Below, in pieces: positions 1 through 8,119 of a stretch of DNA of 64,000 nucleotides. Made by a program: the position numbers and the translations under genes. Position 1 is the stretch's first letter; the number at the start of each line of letters is the position of its first letter. The notes under the pieces are model-generated. The model was not told the DNA's origin. It made no database searches and was given only the letters and a program-made list of their open reading frames with translations. This DNA is from CALINB01 sp938045325 (GTDB lineage Bacteria > Pseudomonadota > Alphaproteobacteria > Rhodospirillales > CALINB01), in contig JAYNQW010000005.1 in NCBI GenBank assembly GCA_038114465.1, positions 1 through 64,000 of the forward strand, written 5' to 3'.

Positions 1-75
1 TGGGGCGTGGCCAAGTGGTAAGGCACCGGTTTTTGGTATCGGCATTCGCAGGTTCGAATCCTGCCGCCCCAGCCA
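1..75 (+). tRNA. tRNA-Gln (anticodon TTG)
   Basis: A complete cloverleaf can be drawn. The 5' arm TGGGGCG pairs with CGCCCCA near the 3' end, followed by discriminator G and an encoded CCA at 73-75. The anticodon stem CCGGT/ATCGG encloses the loop TTTTGGT, which gives anticodon TTG (Gln). The T arm carries GGTTCGAATCC. The gene begins at the first base of the window, so its promoter is not visible. The PEP-mutase-family gene starts about 50 bases downstream. Confidence 0.93.
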
Positions 76-127
76 TCTCATAAGTCCGAACGAATTATAA
101 TTTTACATACTGCCTTGGGAGGTCCCT

Positions 128-1120
128 TTGAACGCCGCATCGAATGACGGTTCCGAAAAGCCGCACGTCAAACCAACGACAAAGCTTAAAAAACTGATCC
201 ACCGCGACGGCAAAGTGCTCTGTATTTTGCACACGCCGACGGCGGCACATGCCCGCGTCATGCAGGAAGCAGGTGCGGAAGCCGCATTTGTCGGCACCAG
301 CGGCGTGGTCGGCACCTATACCGGCATGGCCGACGTCGGCACAGCCTCGATGCCCGAATGTGTGCAGATCGCCGGCTGGATTGCCAACGCTGTCGACTTT
401 CCCATCATCATGGACGGCGACACCGGCCACGGCGGCATCATGGCGGTGCGGCGCATGATCCGTGAATGCATTAAGGCGGGTATCGCCGGCGTGCGCATTG
501 ACGATCAGCCCATCGAAGGCAAGCGGCGCACCCAAAGTGCCGGCATGGAAGTCGTACCCATCGAACAAGCGATTGCGCGTTACAAAGCCGCCGTCGATAT
601 GAAAAACGAATTGGACCCGGACTTCGTCATCATGGCGCAATGCTACGCCCGCGATGCCGCTAACAGCAGCCTCGAAGATTGTATCGAGCGCTTGAAACTC
701 TACGAACAGGAAGCCGGCGTCGATTGGGTGCAACTCGAATCGCCGCATTCGCCGGATGAAATTAAGCTGGCCCGCGCCGCCGTGAAAGGTCCGCTCTCGT
801 TCATGAAAGGACAGATGGACCGTTTCTTAACTCTTGAAGAACATCAAGCACTCGGCGTGAATATCGCCTGGCTGCCCGGCTTCACCCATCACGTGACCTG
901 GGCGGCGCTCTATGACTTTATGAATGAGTTTCAAGAACGCGGTATCGCCGCCTGGGATGATTTTCAAGAGTCGCGCAAGGATAAACCCTACCCCAACCCA
1001 TTACGCTGGCCCGGCAACGAAGACCTGGACAAACAACAGGAGCTGGAGCAAAAATATTTCTCGAAAGAGATGCTCGAAAAATACAAACGCTCGACCGGCG
1101 GCAGCGGCGCGGCGACATAA
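128..1120 (+). CDS. PEP mutase / isocitrate lyase family protein
   Basis: This is a 330-residue TIM-barrel protein of the isocitrate lyase/PEP mutase superfamily, whose members make or break C-C or C-P bonds in 2-oxo and dicarboxylic acids using Mg2+. Visible signatures are the metal-binding stretch MDGDTGHGG near residue 100 and RIDDQPIEGKRR near residue 130. The Cys of the C-C lyase motif (KKCGH/KRCGH) is absent; the sequence reads KRRTQSAG. It is therefore probably not a methylisocitrate lyase and is closer to oxaloacetate-decarboxylase or carboxyphosphonoenolpyruvate-mutase-like members. The start is TTG, chosen because GGGAGG lies 5-10 bases upstream. It heads a co-directional set (amidohydrolase 20 bases downstream). 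The substrate is unknown; a role in dicarboxylate breakdown is inferred from neighbours. Confidence 0.85.
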   Translation: MNAASNDGSEKPHVKPTTKLKKLIHRDGKVLCILHTPTAAHARVMQEAGAEAAFVGTSGVVGTYTGMADVGTASMPECVQIAGWIANAVDFPIIMDGDTGHGGIMAVRRMIRECIKAGIAGVRIDDQPIEGKRRTQSAGMEVVPIEQAIARYKAAVDMKNELDPDFVIMAQCYARDAANSSLEDCIERLKLYEQEAGVDWVQLESPHSPDEIKLARAAVKGPLSFMKGQMDRFLTLEEHQALGVNIAWLPGFTHHVTWAALYDFMNEFQERGIAAWDDFQESRKDKPYPNPLRWPGNEDLDKQQELEQKYFSKEMLEKYKRSTGGSGAAT

Positions 1121-1140
1121 AATGACGAAAGGATAAAATC

Positions 1141-2304
1141 ATGGCGCGAGACGGCTTCAAGGTTTTCGATTCAGACACCCACGTCGGTCCGTACGTCAAC
1201 ATTCTCGAAAAATATTTCGCCGCCGAGACCAAGGAAAAACTTAAAGGCTGGGAAGAATACAAAAAAGCGCACTTTCGCACCGGCCACGTGACCTACCTTA
1301 AAGGCCAGCGCAAATACCGCCGCCAGCTGGGCCAAGCCGCGGCGACGCCCCCCGGCGACAACGAACGCTATATGGCCGGCTTTAAAGGCGCCTTCAAAGG
1401 CCGCGAGCCGCACCCCAAGGTCGATCTCGACCCGGCCGCGCGCATCGAGGACATGGACCTCGAAGGGGTCGACGTGAACCTCACCCTTCCCTCCGGCTGG
1501 TTCGGCACTTTTACTTCCGATGATGACATCGAGCTTGAGGCGGCGATGTACCGCGCCTATCACGAGTGGATGAACGATTACTGCGGCGCCTATCCGGATC
1601 GTTTGGGCGGTGTCATTCTGGCTTGTGCCCGCGATGTCGCCGGCAGCGTTAAGGAAATTAAAAAGTGGGGCACGTCCCGTTGGGCCTGGGGCGTCATGGT
1701 GTATGCCCCGGTCGGCATGCCGCTTGATCACCCGGATTTGGAACCCGTATGGAAGGCTGCCGCCGATCATGACCTGTGTGTCGCCCTGCACACCTTTACC
1801 GTGATGCCGCCCTACGCGCCGGGCGGTTTGGACAACTGGGAGAACCTGTTCCTGCAGCGCTCGGCCTCGCATCCGTGGTGCGGCATGCGCAACATGGCGT
1901 CTCTCATCGGCTCGGGCCTGATGGACCGGTACCCCGATATTCGCATCGGCACCTTAGAAGCGGGTCACAGTTGGCTGCCGTTTTGGATGGCGCGCACCGA
2001 CGAACACTATCACACCATTCGCACTGCTCTTCCCGAAGACCTGCAACACAAGCCGAGCGACTACGTGCTTTCGGGACGATACTTTCAAAGCATCGAAATT
2101 CCCGAAGGGGACAAACTCACCAATGCGATCATGGATCTCATCGGTGACGATGTTCTGATGTATGCTTCCGATTATCCTCACGGCGAAAGCTGGTTTCCGA
2201 AGTCCGTCGAAACCGTCCTCGGCTGGGATATGAGCGAAGAGCGCAAACGCAAACTCTTCTGGGACAACGCGGTGAAGCTCTACGCCCGCTGCGGCCTTAC
2301 ATAA
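1141..2304 (+). CDS. Amidohydrolase-2 family (ACMSD-like) metal-dependent hydrolase
   Basis: This 387-residue protein has the layout of the amidohydrolase-2/ACMSD group, cytosolic TIM barrels that hydrolyse or decarboxylate small acids at a divalent metal. The N-terminus VFDSDTHVGP carries the first metal-site His. VALHTFTV supplies a mid-barrel His, and YASDYPHGES near the C-terminus is the characteristic catalytic Asp segment. The second His of a typical N-terminal HxH is replaced (DTH only), as in several members of the group. It sits 20 bases after the PEP-mutase-family gene and 41 bases before an enolase-superfamily gene, so co-transcription is likely. The stop codon lies inside a 22-bp tandem duplication. 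Decarboxylase versus hydrolase cannot be decided from sequence. Confidence 0.85.
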   Translation: MARDGFKVFDSDTHVGPYVNILEKYFAAETKEKLKGWEEYKKAHFRTGHVTYLKGQRKYRRQLGQAAATPPGDNERYMAGFKGAFKGREPHPKVDLDPAARIEDMDLEGVDVNLTLPSGWFGTFTSDDDIELEAAMYRAYHEWMNDYCGAYPDRLGGVILACARDVAGSVKEIKKWGTSRWAWGVMVYAPVGMPLDHPDLEPVWKAAADHDLCVALHTFTVMPPYAPGGLDNWENLFLQRSASHPWCGMRNMASLIGSGLMDRYPDIRIGTLEAGHSWLPFWMARTDEHYHTIRTALPEDLQHKPSDYVLSGRYFQSIEIPEGDKLTNAIMDLIGDDVLMYASDYPHGESWFPKSVETVLGWDMSEERKRKLFWDNAVKLYARCGLT

Positions 2305-2330
2305 TATCCGCTGCGGCCTTACATAATATT
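2287..2330 (+). repeat. 22-bp perfect tandem duplication spanning a stop codon
   Basis: Two adjacent copies of a 22-base unit (core CTGCGGCCTTACATAATAT) differ only in the last base. The first copy contains the end and TAA stop of the amidohydrolase gene; the second is non-coding and ends just before the ribosome-binding site of the next gene. This looks like a recent slippage or duplication event. Confidence 0.9.
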
Positions 2331-2345
2331 AAGAAGGAGTCATTG

Positions 2346-3521
2346 ATGCCGATTGATCGCGTTGAAGTCCGGATCACCGATTATAACCAACGTTTACAGC
2401 GCACCACCATGCACGGTGCTTATGATACCGGCCCGTCGGGGCAGTTACTCGGCAAGCCGGTCTTGTTACGCATCTTCGCCGATGGGGTCATCGGCTACGG
2501 CCACGTGCGCCCGACCACACCGGGCCATTCCATGCCCGACACCTACGGCAGCGTGGTCTGCGCCGTCAAAGACATCATTGGGCCGATGCTGATCGGGCGC
2601 GACATCTTCGACATCGAATCCATCTTTCACGAGTTCGATATGCTGCTGCCCGGCAATACCAACGTGCGTGCGCTGGTCGACTATGCGCTCCACGATGCCC
2701 AAGGCAAAGCCCTCGGCGTGCCGGTTTACAAACTCCTGGGCGGCCTCAGCCAAAAGAAACTGCCGCTCGAATGGTCGATCAGCATGGCGAAAAATCCGCA
2801 AAAGATCGTCGACGATGCGATGCGTGCCAAGCACGAGTTCGGCATGAACGTCATGTGCATTAAGGCGGGTGGTCCGCAAGGCTGGCAGTTCGACATCGAT
2901 AACCTACGCCGGGTACGCGATGCCGTCGGCGAGGGCTGCAAGCTCGGCCTCGATCCCAACACCGGCTGGACCGTGCACGATTCCATCCAAGCGCTGAACG
3001 CCGCTAAGGACGGGCCCCGCCTCGATTACCTCGAACAGCCCATCGAACGGCGGGATTTTAAAGGCATGGCGCATATTCGCCGGCAAGCCGGCGGTGTACC
3101 GGTGATGGCGGATGAAGCGCTGATGTCGATCCAAGACGCGGACATGCTGGCGCGCATGGAAGCCTGCGACGTCATGTGCTTCAAACTGTACCGCTTCGGC
3201 GGCCTCAGTGTTGCAAAAAAGATCGCCGCAATTGCCGAAGGCGCCAATATTCTCGTGAACATCGGCGGGCTCGCCGTGCTCTCGCAACTCGAAGCCGCGG
3301 CGGCGGCGCATTTTTATGCGAGTTTACCGGCGCATCGCTGCATGCCCGCGGGCGAGTTCATTTTCGGCCTCGGCGTCATCGGCGACGATCCTTTAGTCGG
3401 CGAAAGCGATTTCAAAATCGTCGACGGCCATGTCGAGCCGCCGGACGGCCCCGGCTTCGGCGTGAAGATCGATGAAAATCGCCTCGAGAAGTTCACCTTG
3501 CTGCAGGAGACGGTAACATGA
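2346..3521 (+). CDS. Mandelate racemase/muconate cycloisomerase family (enolase superfamily) enzyme
   Basis: This is a 391-residue enolase-superfamily protein with an N-terminal capping domain (residues 1-125) and a C-terminal barrel. Such enzymes abstract a proton alpha to a carboxylate and stabilise the enolate with Mg2+. Metal ligands appear in LDPNTGWT, YLEQPIE and MADEAL, and a C-terminal general-base Lys lies in FKLYRFGG, the pattern of the muconate-cycloisomerase-like subgroup. The first Lys of the KxK motif is replaced (CIKAGG), leaving one Lys. ATG at 2346 is preferred over the TTG three bases upstream because AAGGAG at 2334-2339 is then 6 bases away. The 3' end overlaps the MmgE/PrpD gene by four bases (ATGA), indicating coupling. 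Substrate unknown. Confidence 0.87.
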   Translation: MPIDRVEVRITDYNQRLQRTTMHGAYDTGPSGQLLGKPVLLRIFADGVIGYGHVRPTTPGHSMPDTYGSVVCAVKDIIGPMLIGRDIFDIESIFHEFDMLLPGNTNVRALVDYALHDAQGKALGVPVYKLLGGLSQKKLPLEWSISMAKNPQKIVDDAMRAKHEFGMNVMCIKAGGPQGWQFDIDNLRRVRDAVGEGCKLGLDPNTGWTVHDSIQALNAAKDGPRLDYLEQPIERRDFKGMAHIRRQAGGVPVMADEALMSIQDADMLARMEACDVMCFKLYRFGGLSVAKKIAAIAEGANILVNIGGLAVLSQLEAAAAAHFYASLPAHRCMPAGEFIFGLGVIGDDPLVGESDFKIVDGHVEPPDGPGFGVKIDENRLEKFTLLQETVT

Positions 3522-4930
3522 GCCCCGACACGTCCGTAAAAAGTGACAACGCAGATACCGCCGTGCCACCCGTAACCCGCGAGATGGCCGCCTGGGTTGC
3601 GGCACTCACGTTCGAAGACATCCCGGATGAAGCTATTGAACATGCCAAGCGCTGCCTTTTGGACTCGCTCGGCTGCGGGCTGTATGGCGCCAAGCAACCG
3701 TGGGGCAATATCGCCGCCGACGTCGCGTGCGAACTATCGGGCACCGGGCCGTCGACCCTTTGGGCGCACGGGCGCAAAACTGGCGCCGCCGAAGCTGCCA
3801 TGACCAACGGCACCGCGACGCACGGCTTCGAGATTGATGACATCCATGTGTCCTCGTCCATGCATCCGGGCAGCGTCACTATCCCGGCCGCGTTGGCCAT
3901 CGGCGAAGCGCGCGGGATTTCGGGCAAAGACCTCCTGACCGCCATCGTCGCCGGTTATGAGGTCGTCATCCGCATCGGCATCTGCGCCGGGCTGGCCCAT
4001 AAACTGAAAGGCTTTCACATTACCGGCACCGGCGGCACCATCGGCGCCGGCGCTTCCGCGGCCAAAGCACTGAAACTCGATGCCGAAGCCACGACCGATG
4101 CCCTCGGCTTGGCGGCGACCCAAGCTTCGGGTCTTTATTCCGCGCGCAAGGGTGCGATGGCGAAACGGTTTCATGCCGGCCACGCCGCGCAATGTGGTGT
4201 CTTATCGGGATACCTCGCTGAACGCGGCTTTACCGGATCAAAAGAAGCCATCGAAGCCGAATACGGCGGCTTCATGAGCAGCTTCAGCGATAATGCCGAT
4301 CTCTCGATTCTGACCGATGACCTCGGCAAGAAGTGGCACATTTGCGATACCGGCTTTAAAGCCTATGCATCCTGCGCCAGCTCGCACACCACCATCGACT
4401 GCCTGGATAAGCTCATGCGCGACGGGCTGAGCACGGCGAACCTGGAAAAACTCACGGTTCATATGTCCAAACCCGGCTTCACCAACATCGGCTGGAAATA
4501 TCAACCGAACGGCATCGTCGGCGCGCAAATGAACGGCTACTTCGTCGCCGCTTTGAAACTCACCGACGATGAAGTGTTCATTCACCAGTTCACCGAAGAG
4601 CGCATCAAGGACCCCGCACTGCTCGAGCTCACGAAAAAAATCGAATTTCTACACGATCCGGAAATCGACAAGGGCGGCCAGGCGAAGCGTCATAAAGTGC
4701 GTATGGAAGCCGTGCGCACCGACGGCACGGTCATGACAGCCGAGCGCGAACAGCGCCGCGGTAGTTATCAGCATCCCTTGAGCGACGATGAAATCCAAGC
4801 CAAGTTCAAAAGCACCGCCGGCGCGGTTCTCGATACCACCGATGTGGACAAACTCATCGCCGCCGTCGAATCTCTCGATCAGGCCACCGACCTCGAGGAA
4901 CTCGGCACTTTGCTCGCCGGCAAACCGTAA
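3518..4930 (+). CDS. MmgE/PrpD family protein
   Basis: This 470-residue protein belongs to the MmgE/PrpD family, which includes 2-methylcitrate dehydratase and cis-aconitate decarboxylase. It has the helical N-terminal domain with SLGCGLYGAKQPWG and the conserved HGFEIDDIHVSS motif near residue 105, then a C-terminal domain of mixed fold (YASCASSHTTID near residue 285). The ATGA overlap with the preceding enolase-superfamily gene indicates translational coupling. With the PEP-mutase-like lyase two genes upstream, a dehydratase/lyase sequence on a branched dicarboxylate is a reasonable inference, but no citrate synthase homologue is nearby, so a complete methylcitrate cycle is not encoded here. 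Confidence 0.88.
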   Translation: MSPDTSVKSDNADTAVPPVTREMAAWVAALTFEDIPDEAIEHAKRCLLDSLGCGLYGAKQPWGNIAADVACELSGTGPSTLWAHGRKTGAAEAAMTNGTATHGFEIDDIHVSSSMHPGSVTIPAALAIGEARGISGKDLLTAIVAGYEVVIRIGICAGLAHKLKGFHITGTGGTIGAGASAAKALKLDAEATTDALGLAATQASGLYSARKGAMAKRFHAGHAAQCGVLSGYLAERGFTGSKEAIEAEYGGFMSSFSDNADLSILTDDLGKKWHICDTGFKAYASCASSHTTIDCLDKLMRDGLSTANLEKLTVHMSKPGFTNIGWKYQPNGIVGAQMNGYFVAALKLTDDEVFIHQFTEERIKDPALLELTKKIEFLHDPEIDKGGQAKRHKVRMEAVRTDGTVMTAEREQRRGSYQHPLSDDEIQAKFKSTAGAVLDTTDVDKLIAAVESLDQATDLEELGTLLAGKP

Positions 4931-4949
4931 CGTATTGGTTTCATCTCAT

Positions 4950-5127
4950 CCTTCGACAAGCTCAGGTTGAGGAAATCGGCAACCCTCATGGTGAGCCTGT
5001 CGAACCATGAGGGGAACACAGCAACATTACGATTCCCCCCTCATACTTCGAGACGGCCGCTCACGCGTCCTCCTCAGCATGAGGATATTGAAGCGTCCTC
5101 ATCCTATGCTTGTCGAAGGGTGAAGTT
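4950..5127. repeat. Cluster of dispersed palindromic intergenic repeats
   Basis: The 289-base gap between the MmgE/PrpD and MFS genes is mostly repeat. It holds a CCTTCGACAAGCTCAGG segment, a perfect 9-base inverted repeat CCCTCATGG/CCATGAGGG at 4983-5013, and a segment at 5046-5083 closely matching 6522-6559, with an identical 20-base core at 5064-5083 and 6540-6559. Such elements are common between genes in alphaproteobacteria and usually fold into RNA hairpins. No protein-coding gene is supported here. Confidence 0.8.
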
Positions 5128-5219
5128 GGAGCCAGTGTTTTCCGATAATGATTCCCAATCGCGGCGAATCCGGCTAGGGTGCATAAACGTTCCTCTCCCC
5201 TGGCGACACTTCGATTTTC

Positions 5220-6461
5220 ATGGTTAGTACCACCATCCCCTCCGGCAAACCGGCACCCCTGAGCACGCAAGACCAGGTCAATGTGTTCACCGTGAGCATC
5301 GGCCACGGCATCACCCATTGGCTGCATATCGTGCCGACGGTTTTACTGCTGGTCGTGAAGGATGAGTTCGGCCTCAGTTATACAGACGTCGGCTTGTACG
5401 GCACGATTTACGCTTCGGCCGCTACTGTCATGAACGTCGCCGGCGGGCCGCTCACCGATGTCTTTGGCCACCGCGACCGGTTCATGATGATTTCCCTCGC
5501 CGTCATGGCCTGTTCCATGATCGCGATGGGCTCTTCGACCAATTACGCGACCTTTGTTGCCGCCGCCGTCGTGGTCGCGCTCGGAAATCATCTTTGGCAC
5601 CCGGCGGCGATCCCGTACTTGGCAACACGTTTTGACGACCGGCGCGGCTATGTGCTGTCGATTCACAGCATGTGCTCAAGCCTTGGCGATTCCATCGCCC
5701 CGACCATCGTCGGCGGTATGATCTCCGGCTGGTTTTTCGTTTCGTTTACTTGGCGCGAAGCCGCTTACTTTAACGCCATCCCCGCCCTACTCGCCTTGGT
5801 CTTATTGTTTTTCGTTCTGTTTCGTAACGGTTCGGCGAAAGAAGAGAAAAAAGGGGAAGGCTTGAACCTGGGTGAATATATCGCCGGCCTCTTGAGCCTA
5901 CTCAAAAACAAAGCCGTTTTGGGCATTGCCTTGATGGCCGGGTTTCGCTCGACGGCGCAAGCCGCCTTACGGCTATTTTTTCCGTTTTACGTCGCCGAGG
6001 TTTTGAATTTATCAGCCGCCGAGGCCGCCGGGTTTGCCGGCCTCGCATTGACCGCGCTTAATCTCGGCGGTTCCTTCGCTGCGATCCCGGCGGGCATGGC
6101 ATCCGACCGTTACGGCCGCCGCCCCGTTGTCATGTGGGCGCTCGCGTTATCAACTGTTTTTATTTTTGCGCTGTCGTTCTTGCGCGATGAAGCGACACTC
6201 GTCATCGGCATAAGCCTGCTCGGCTTTTCCATTTACGCCCTCAGACCCGTCATGGTCGGCTGGATGATGGACATCGTGCCCCGTGAAATGCGGGGCTCCG
6301 GCACCAATTTGATGTTTACCACGCAATCGATGCTGCAGATGGTAAGCCCGATCGTCGCCGGGGCCATCGCCGACGTCTACGGCGTCGTCTATGTGTTTTA
6401 TTTCTGCGCCGCGTTGCTGCTCATGGCCAACGCCGTCGCCTTCATGCTGCCAAAGAAGTGA
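5220..6461 (+). CDS. MFS transporter, fosmidomycin-resistance-like
   Basis: This is a 413-residue major facilitator superfamily protein with about 12 hydrophobic segments and a charged central loop near residues 200-215 (NGSAKEEKKGEG). The first half shows GLSYTDVGLYGT and NHLWHPAAIPYLATRF, reminiscent of the fosmidomycin-resistance (Fsr) branch; the second half carries the MFS loop motif GMASDRYGRRPVV. It follows the four-gene catabolic set but is separated by a 289-base repeat-filled gap, so it may be transcribed separately. Import of the acid consumed by the upstream enzymes, or export of a product, is an inference from position only. Confidence 0.86.
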   Translation: MVSTTIPSGKPAPLSTQDQVNVFTVSIGHGITHWLHIVPTVLLLVVKDEFGLSYTDVGLYGTIYASAATVMNVAGGPLTDVFGHRDRFMMISLAVMACSMIAMGSSTNYATFVAAAVVVALGNHLWHPAAIPYLATRFDDRRGYVLSIHSMCSSLGDSIAPTIVGGMISGWFFVSFTWREAAYFNAIPALLALVLLFFVLFRNGSAKEEKKGEGLNLGEYIAGLLSLLKNKAVLGIALMAGFRSTAQAALRLFFPFYVAEVLNLSAAEAAGFAGLALTALNLGGSFAAIPAGMASDRYGRRPVVMWALALSTVFIFALSFLRDEATLVIGISLLGFSIYALRPVMVGWMMDIVPREMRGSGTNLMFTTQSMLQMVSPIVAGAIADVYGVVYVFYFCAALLLMANAVAFMLPKK

Positions 6462-6521
6462 CGAAGCCGTCGATACGTTCTAAACAGCAGCACGTGACGG
6501 GATCAATCTGAGTTCTTCATG

Positions 6522-6602
6522 CTTCGAAACGGGCGCCACCGCGTCCTCCTCAGCATGAGATAATTTAGTTATCTTCATCCTGAGGAGCGAAGCGTCTCGA
6601 AG
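6522..6602. repeat. Large imperfect inverted repeat (dispersed palindromic element)
   Basis: The left arm 6522-6563 (starts CTTCGAAACG, ends CATGAGATAA) and the right arm 6569-6602 (TTATCTTCATCC to CTCGAAG) are imperfect reverse complements around a 5-base loop, giving a long hairpin. The left arm nearly repeats 5046-5083 on the other side of the MFS gene and contains the same 20-base core. It resembles the 'cctcctcagcatgag / ctcatcctgaggag' palindromic repeats widespread in alphaproteobacterial intergenic DNA. Confidence 0.82.
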
Positions 6603-6678
6603 GATGAAAAAATGCCGCGCTCTTGAAAATGTTCATGGGCGGCACCATGTAGGACTACATCAGATAAAATTTAAACAC

Positions 6679-6705
6679 GCCGTTCCGTTTGGAGCGGCTT
6701 TTTTT
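6679..6705 (+). terminator. Rho-independent terminator
   Basis: The stem GCCGTTCC / GGAGCGGC (one G-T pair) with loop GTTT is followed directly by seven T residues. It lies 218 bases after the MFS gene and 27 bases before the terminase-like gene. It could end the MFS transcript or that of an unannotated RNA between them. Confidence 0.75.
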
Positions 6706-6731
6706 ATGGGTGGGAAGAAAGAACCATCAAT

Positions 6732-7364
6732 ATGCCCCATCAACACCACAAACCCAGCAAGCCACGCGAACTGAGCGACCGGCAACGGCGTTTCGTCGAA
6801 GAGTACCTGATCGACCTCAACGCCGTACAAGCCGCCATCCGCGCCGGTTACGCCAAAAACTCGGCACGGGTGAATGCTTTTATGATCTTGCGCCGCCCCG
6901 GCGTCATGGAAGCCGTGCAAGACGCCATCGATGCCCGCTCGAAGCGCACCCGCATCGAACAGGATCGAGTCCTCACCGAACTCGCCGCGATTGTATTTTG
7001 CGATCCGGCCGACATTGCCGCGGTGCCGCTGAACAGCCCTGCCGATATCGAGCGCCTGCTGGAGCACGCGCGCGCTTGCATCGCCGGCTGGGGCTGGAAC
7101 GCCCGCGGTGATTTTATGGTCAAGCTGCATAACAAATTGCCGGCGCTGGGAATGCTCGCCAAGCATCTCGGCATGTATTTACAATACCAAAACACGGGAC
7201 GCCCGCGTATCGACGGAAACGGCAATATTGTTTACAATGCCGAACCGCTGAACACCCAACCCCTCAATACCGAACCATTGGCGGCGACGGCCCGTTGGCT
7301 TGAGGACATTCTCAACAATGAAAAATCCGGTCAAAAACGCATCTCTCACGGCACCGGCGAATAA
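6732..7364 (+). CDS. Orphan phage terminase small subunit-like protein
   Basis: This 210-residue protein begins with the N-terminal module typical of phage terminase small subunits: LSDRQRRFVEEYLIDLNAVQ AAIRAGY (residues 15-41), a helix-turn-helix DNA-recognition segment, then a conserved RPGVMEAVQDAIDARSKRT stretch. In phages the protein marks viral DNA for packaging by the large subunit. No large terminase, portal or other phage gene is near. The C-terminal third (after about residue 150, with repeated PLNT motifs) is low-complexity and not terminase-like. The stop is followed after three bases by a PrsW-type protease gene, so the two are probably co-transcribed. It could be a prophage relic or a domesticated DNA-binding protein. 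Confidence 0.75.
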   Translation: MPHQHHKPSKPRELSDRQRRFVEEYLIDLNAVQAAIRAGYAKNSARVNAFMILRRPGVMEAVQDAIDARSKRTRIEQDRVLTELAAIVFCDPADIAAVPLNSPADIERLLEHARACIAGWGWNARGDFMVKLHNKLPALGMLAKHLGMYLQYQNTGRPRIDGNGNIVYNAEPLNTQPLNTEPLAATARWLEDILNNEKSGQKRISHGTGE

Positions 7365-7367
7365 ACC

Positions 7368-8105
7368 ATGACGGGTTTGTTTATTTCCGTCAGTGCCGCC
7401 GTCATTCCGGCATTGTTTTTAATGCGTCTTTTTTGGAAAAACGACCGCTTTCCCGAACCATCGCGCGTGGTCTGGAATACGTTCTTCCTCGGCATCGCGA
7501 TCATTCCGCCGATCATCATCTTCGCCCAGTTCATGGCACCGTTGGTCGCCGCGCAAACCGACCCCTGGCGCGCCGCCGTTTACGAAGCCTTCTTTCAAGC
7601 CGCCCTGCCCGAAGATCTCGCCAAGTTTTTGGTGTTGTATTTTTATTGCGCCCGGCGCACCCATTTCAACGAGCCCATGGACGGTATCGTTTATGGCGCG
7701 GCGGCCTCGATGGGCTTCGCCGCCATGGAAAATGTGCTGTATGTCTTGGAAGGCGGCCTCGATGTCGCCTTGATGCGCGCGATTACCGCCGTGCCCGCCC
7801 ATTGCGCCAACGGCATCATCATGGGCTACTTCATCGCGCTCTTCGAACTTTCGCGGCGCAACCGGCGCGGCGAACGAATCGGATGGGGCGAAACGGGTTA
7901 CCTCGTCCTCGCGCTCGCTGTGCCGATGCTCGCGCACACGCTATACGATTTTCCGCTGATGCTGCTCGATAAGGACTTCGATCCAAGTCTGCATTGGGTT
8001 TTTGTGATCACGTTCGCGACGCTGATCATCGAGGTCGCCCTCGCCTATTGGCTCTTCCGTAAGCTTCACCGCTTACAGCACGCTAAACCGATTGCAGGGA
8101 TGTGA
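7368..8105 (+). CDS. PrsW-family intramembrane metalloprotease
   Basis: This 245-residue integral membrane protein has about seven hydrophobic segments and the PrsW (CPBP-superfamily-related) motifs in order: PEDLAKFLVL near residue 80 (the E-E/D-x-x-K site), FNEPMDGIVYG plus GFAAMENVLYV near 105-125, PAHCANGIIMGYF near 145, and LAHTLYDF near 190. These residues build the buried metal site used for site-1-type cleavage of membrane proteins such as anti-sigma factors. No sigma/anti-sigma pair is adjacent, so the substrate is unknown. It starts three bases after the terminase-like gene, an unusual partnership. Confidence 0.82.
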   Translation: MTGLFISVSAAVIPALFLMRLFWKNDRFPEPSRVVWNTFFLGIAIIPPIIIFAQFMAPLVAAQTDPWRAAVYEAFFQAALPEDLAKFLVLYFYCARRTHFNEPMDGIVYGAAASMGFAAMENVLYVLEGGLDVALMRAITAVPAHCANGIIMGYFIALFELSRRNRRGERIGWGETGYLVLALAVPMLAHTLYDFPLMLLDKDFDPSLHWVFVITFATLIIEVALAYWLFRKLHRLQHAKPIAGM

Positions 8106-8119
8106 ATTCTATACAGGCC

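Noticed and set aside
1171..1872. A 233-codon minus-strand frame.
   Set aside because: It is entirely antisense to the amidohydrolase gene, which has clear family motifs.
4967..5227. An 86-codon frame between the MmgE/PrpD and MFS genes.
   Set aside because: It consists of the palindromic repeats described there and has no protein-like pattern.
4930..6740. A possible CRISPR or small mobile element because of the repeats near 5.0 and 6.5 kb.
   Set aside because: The repeats are not regularly spaced, lack spacers, and no cas or transposase gene is present.
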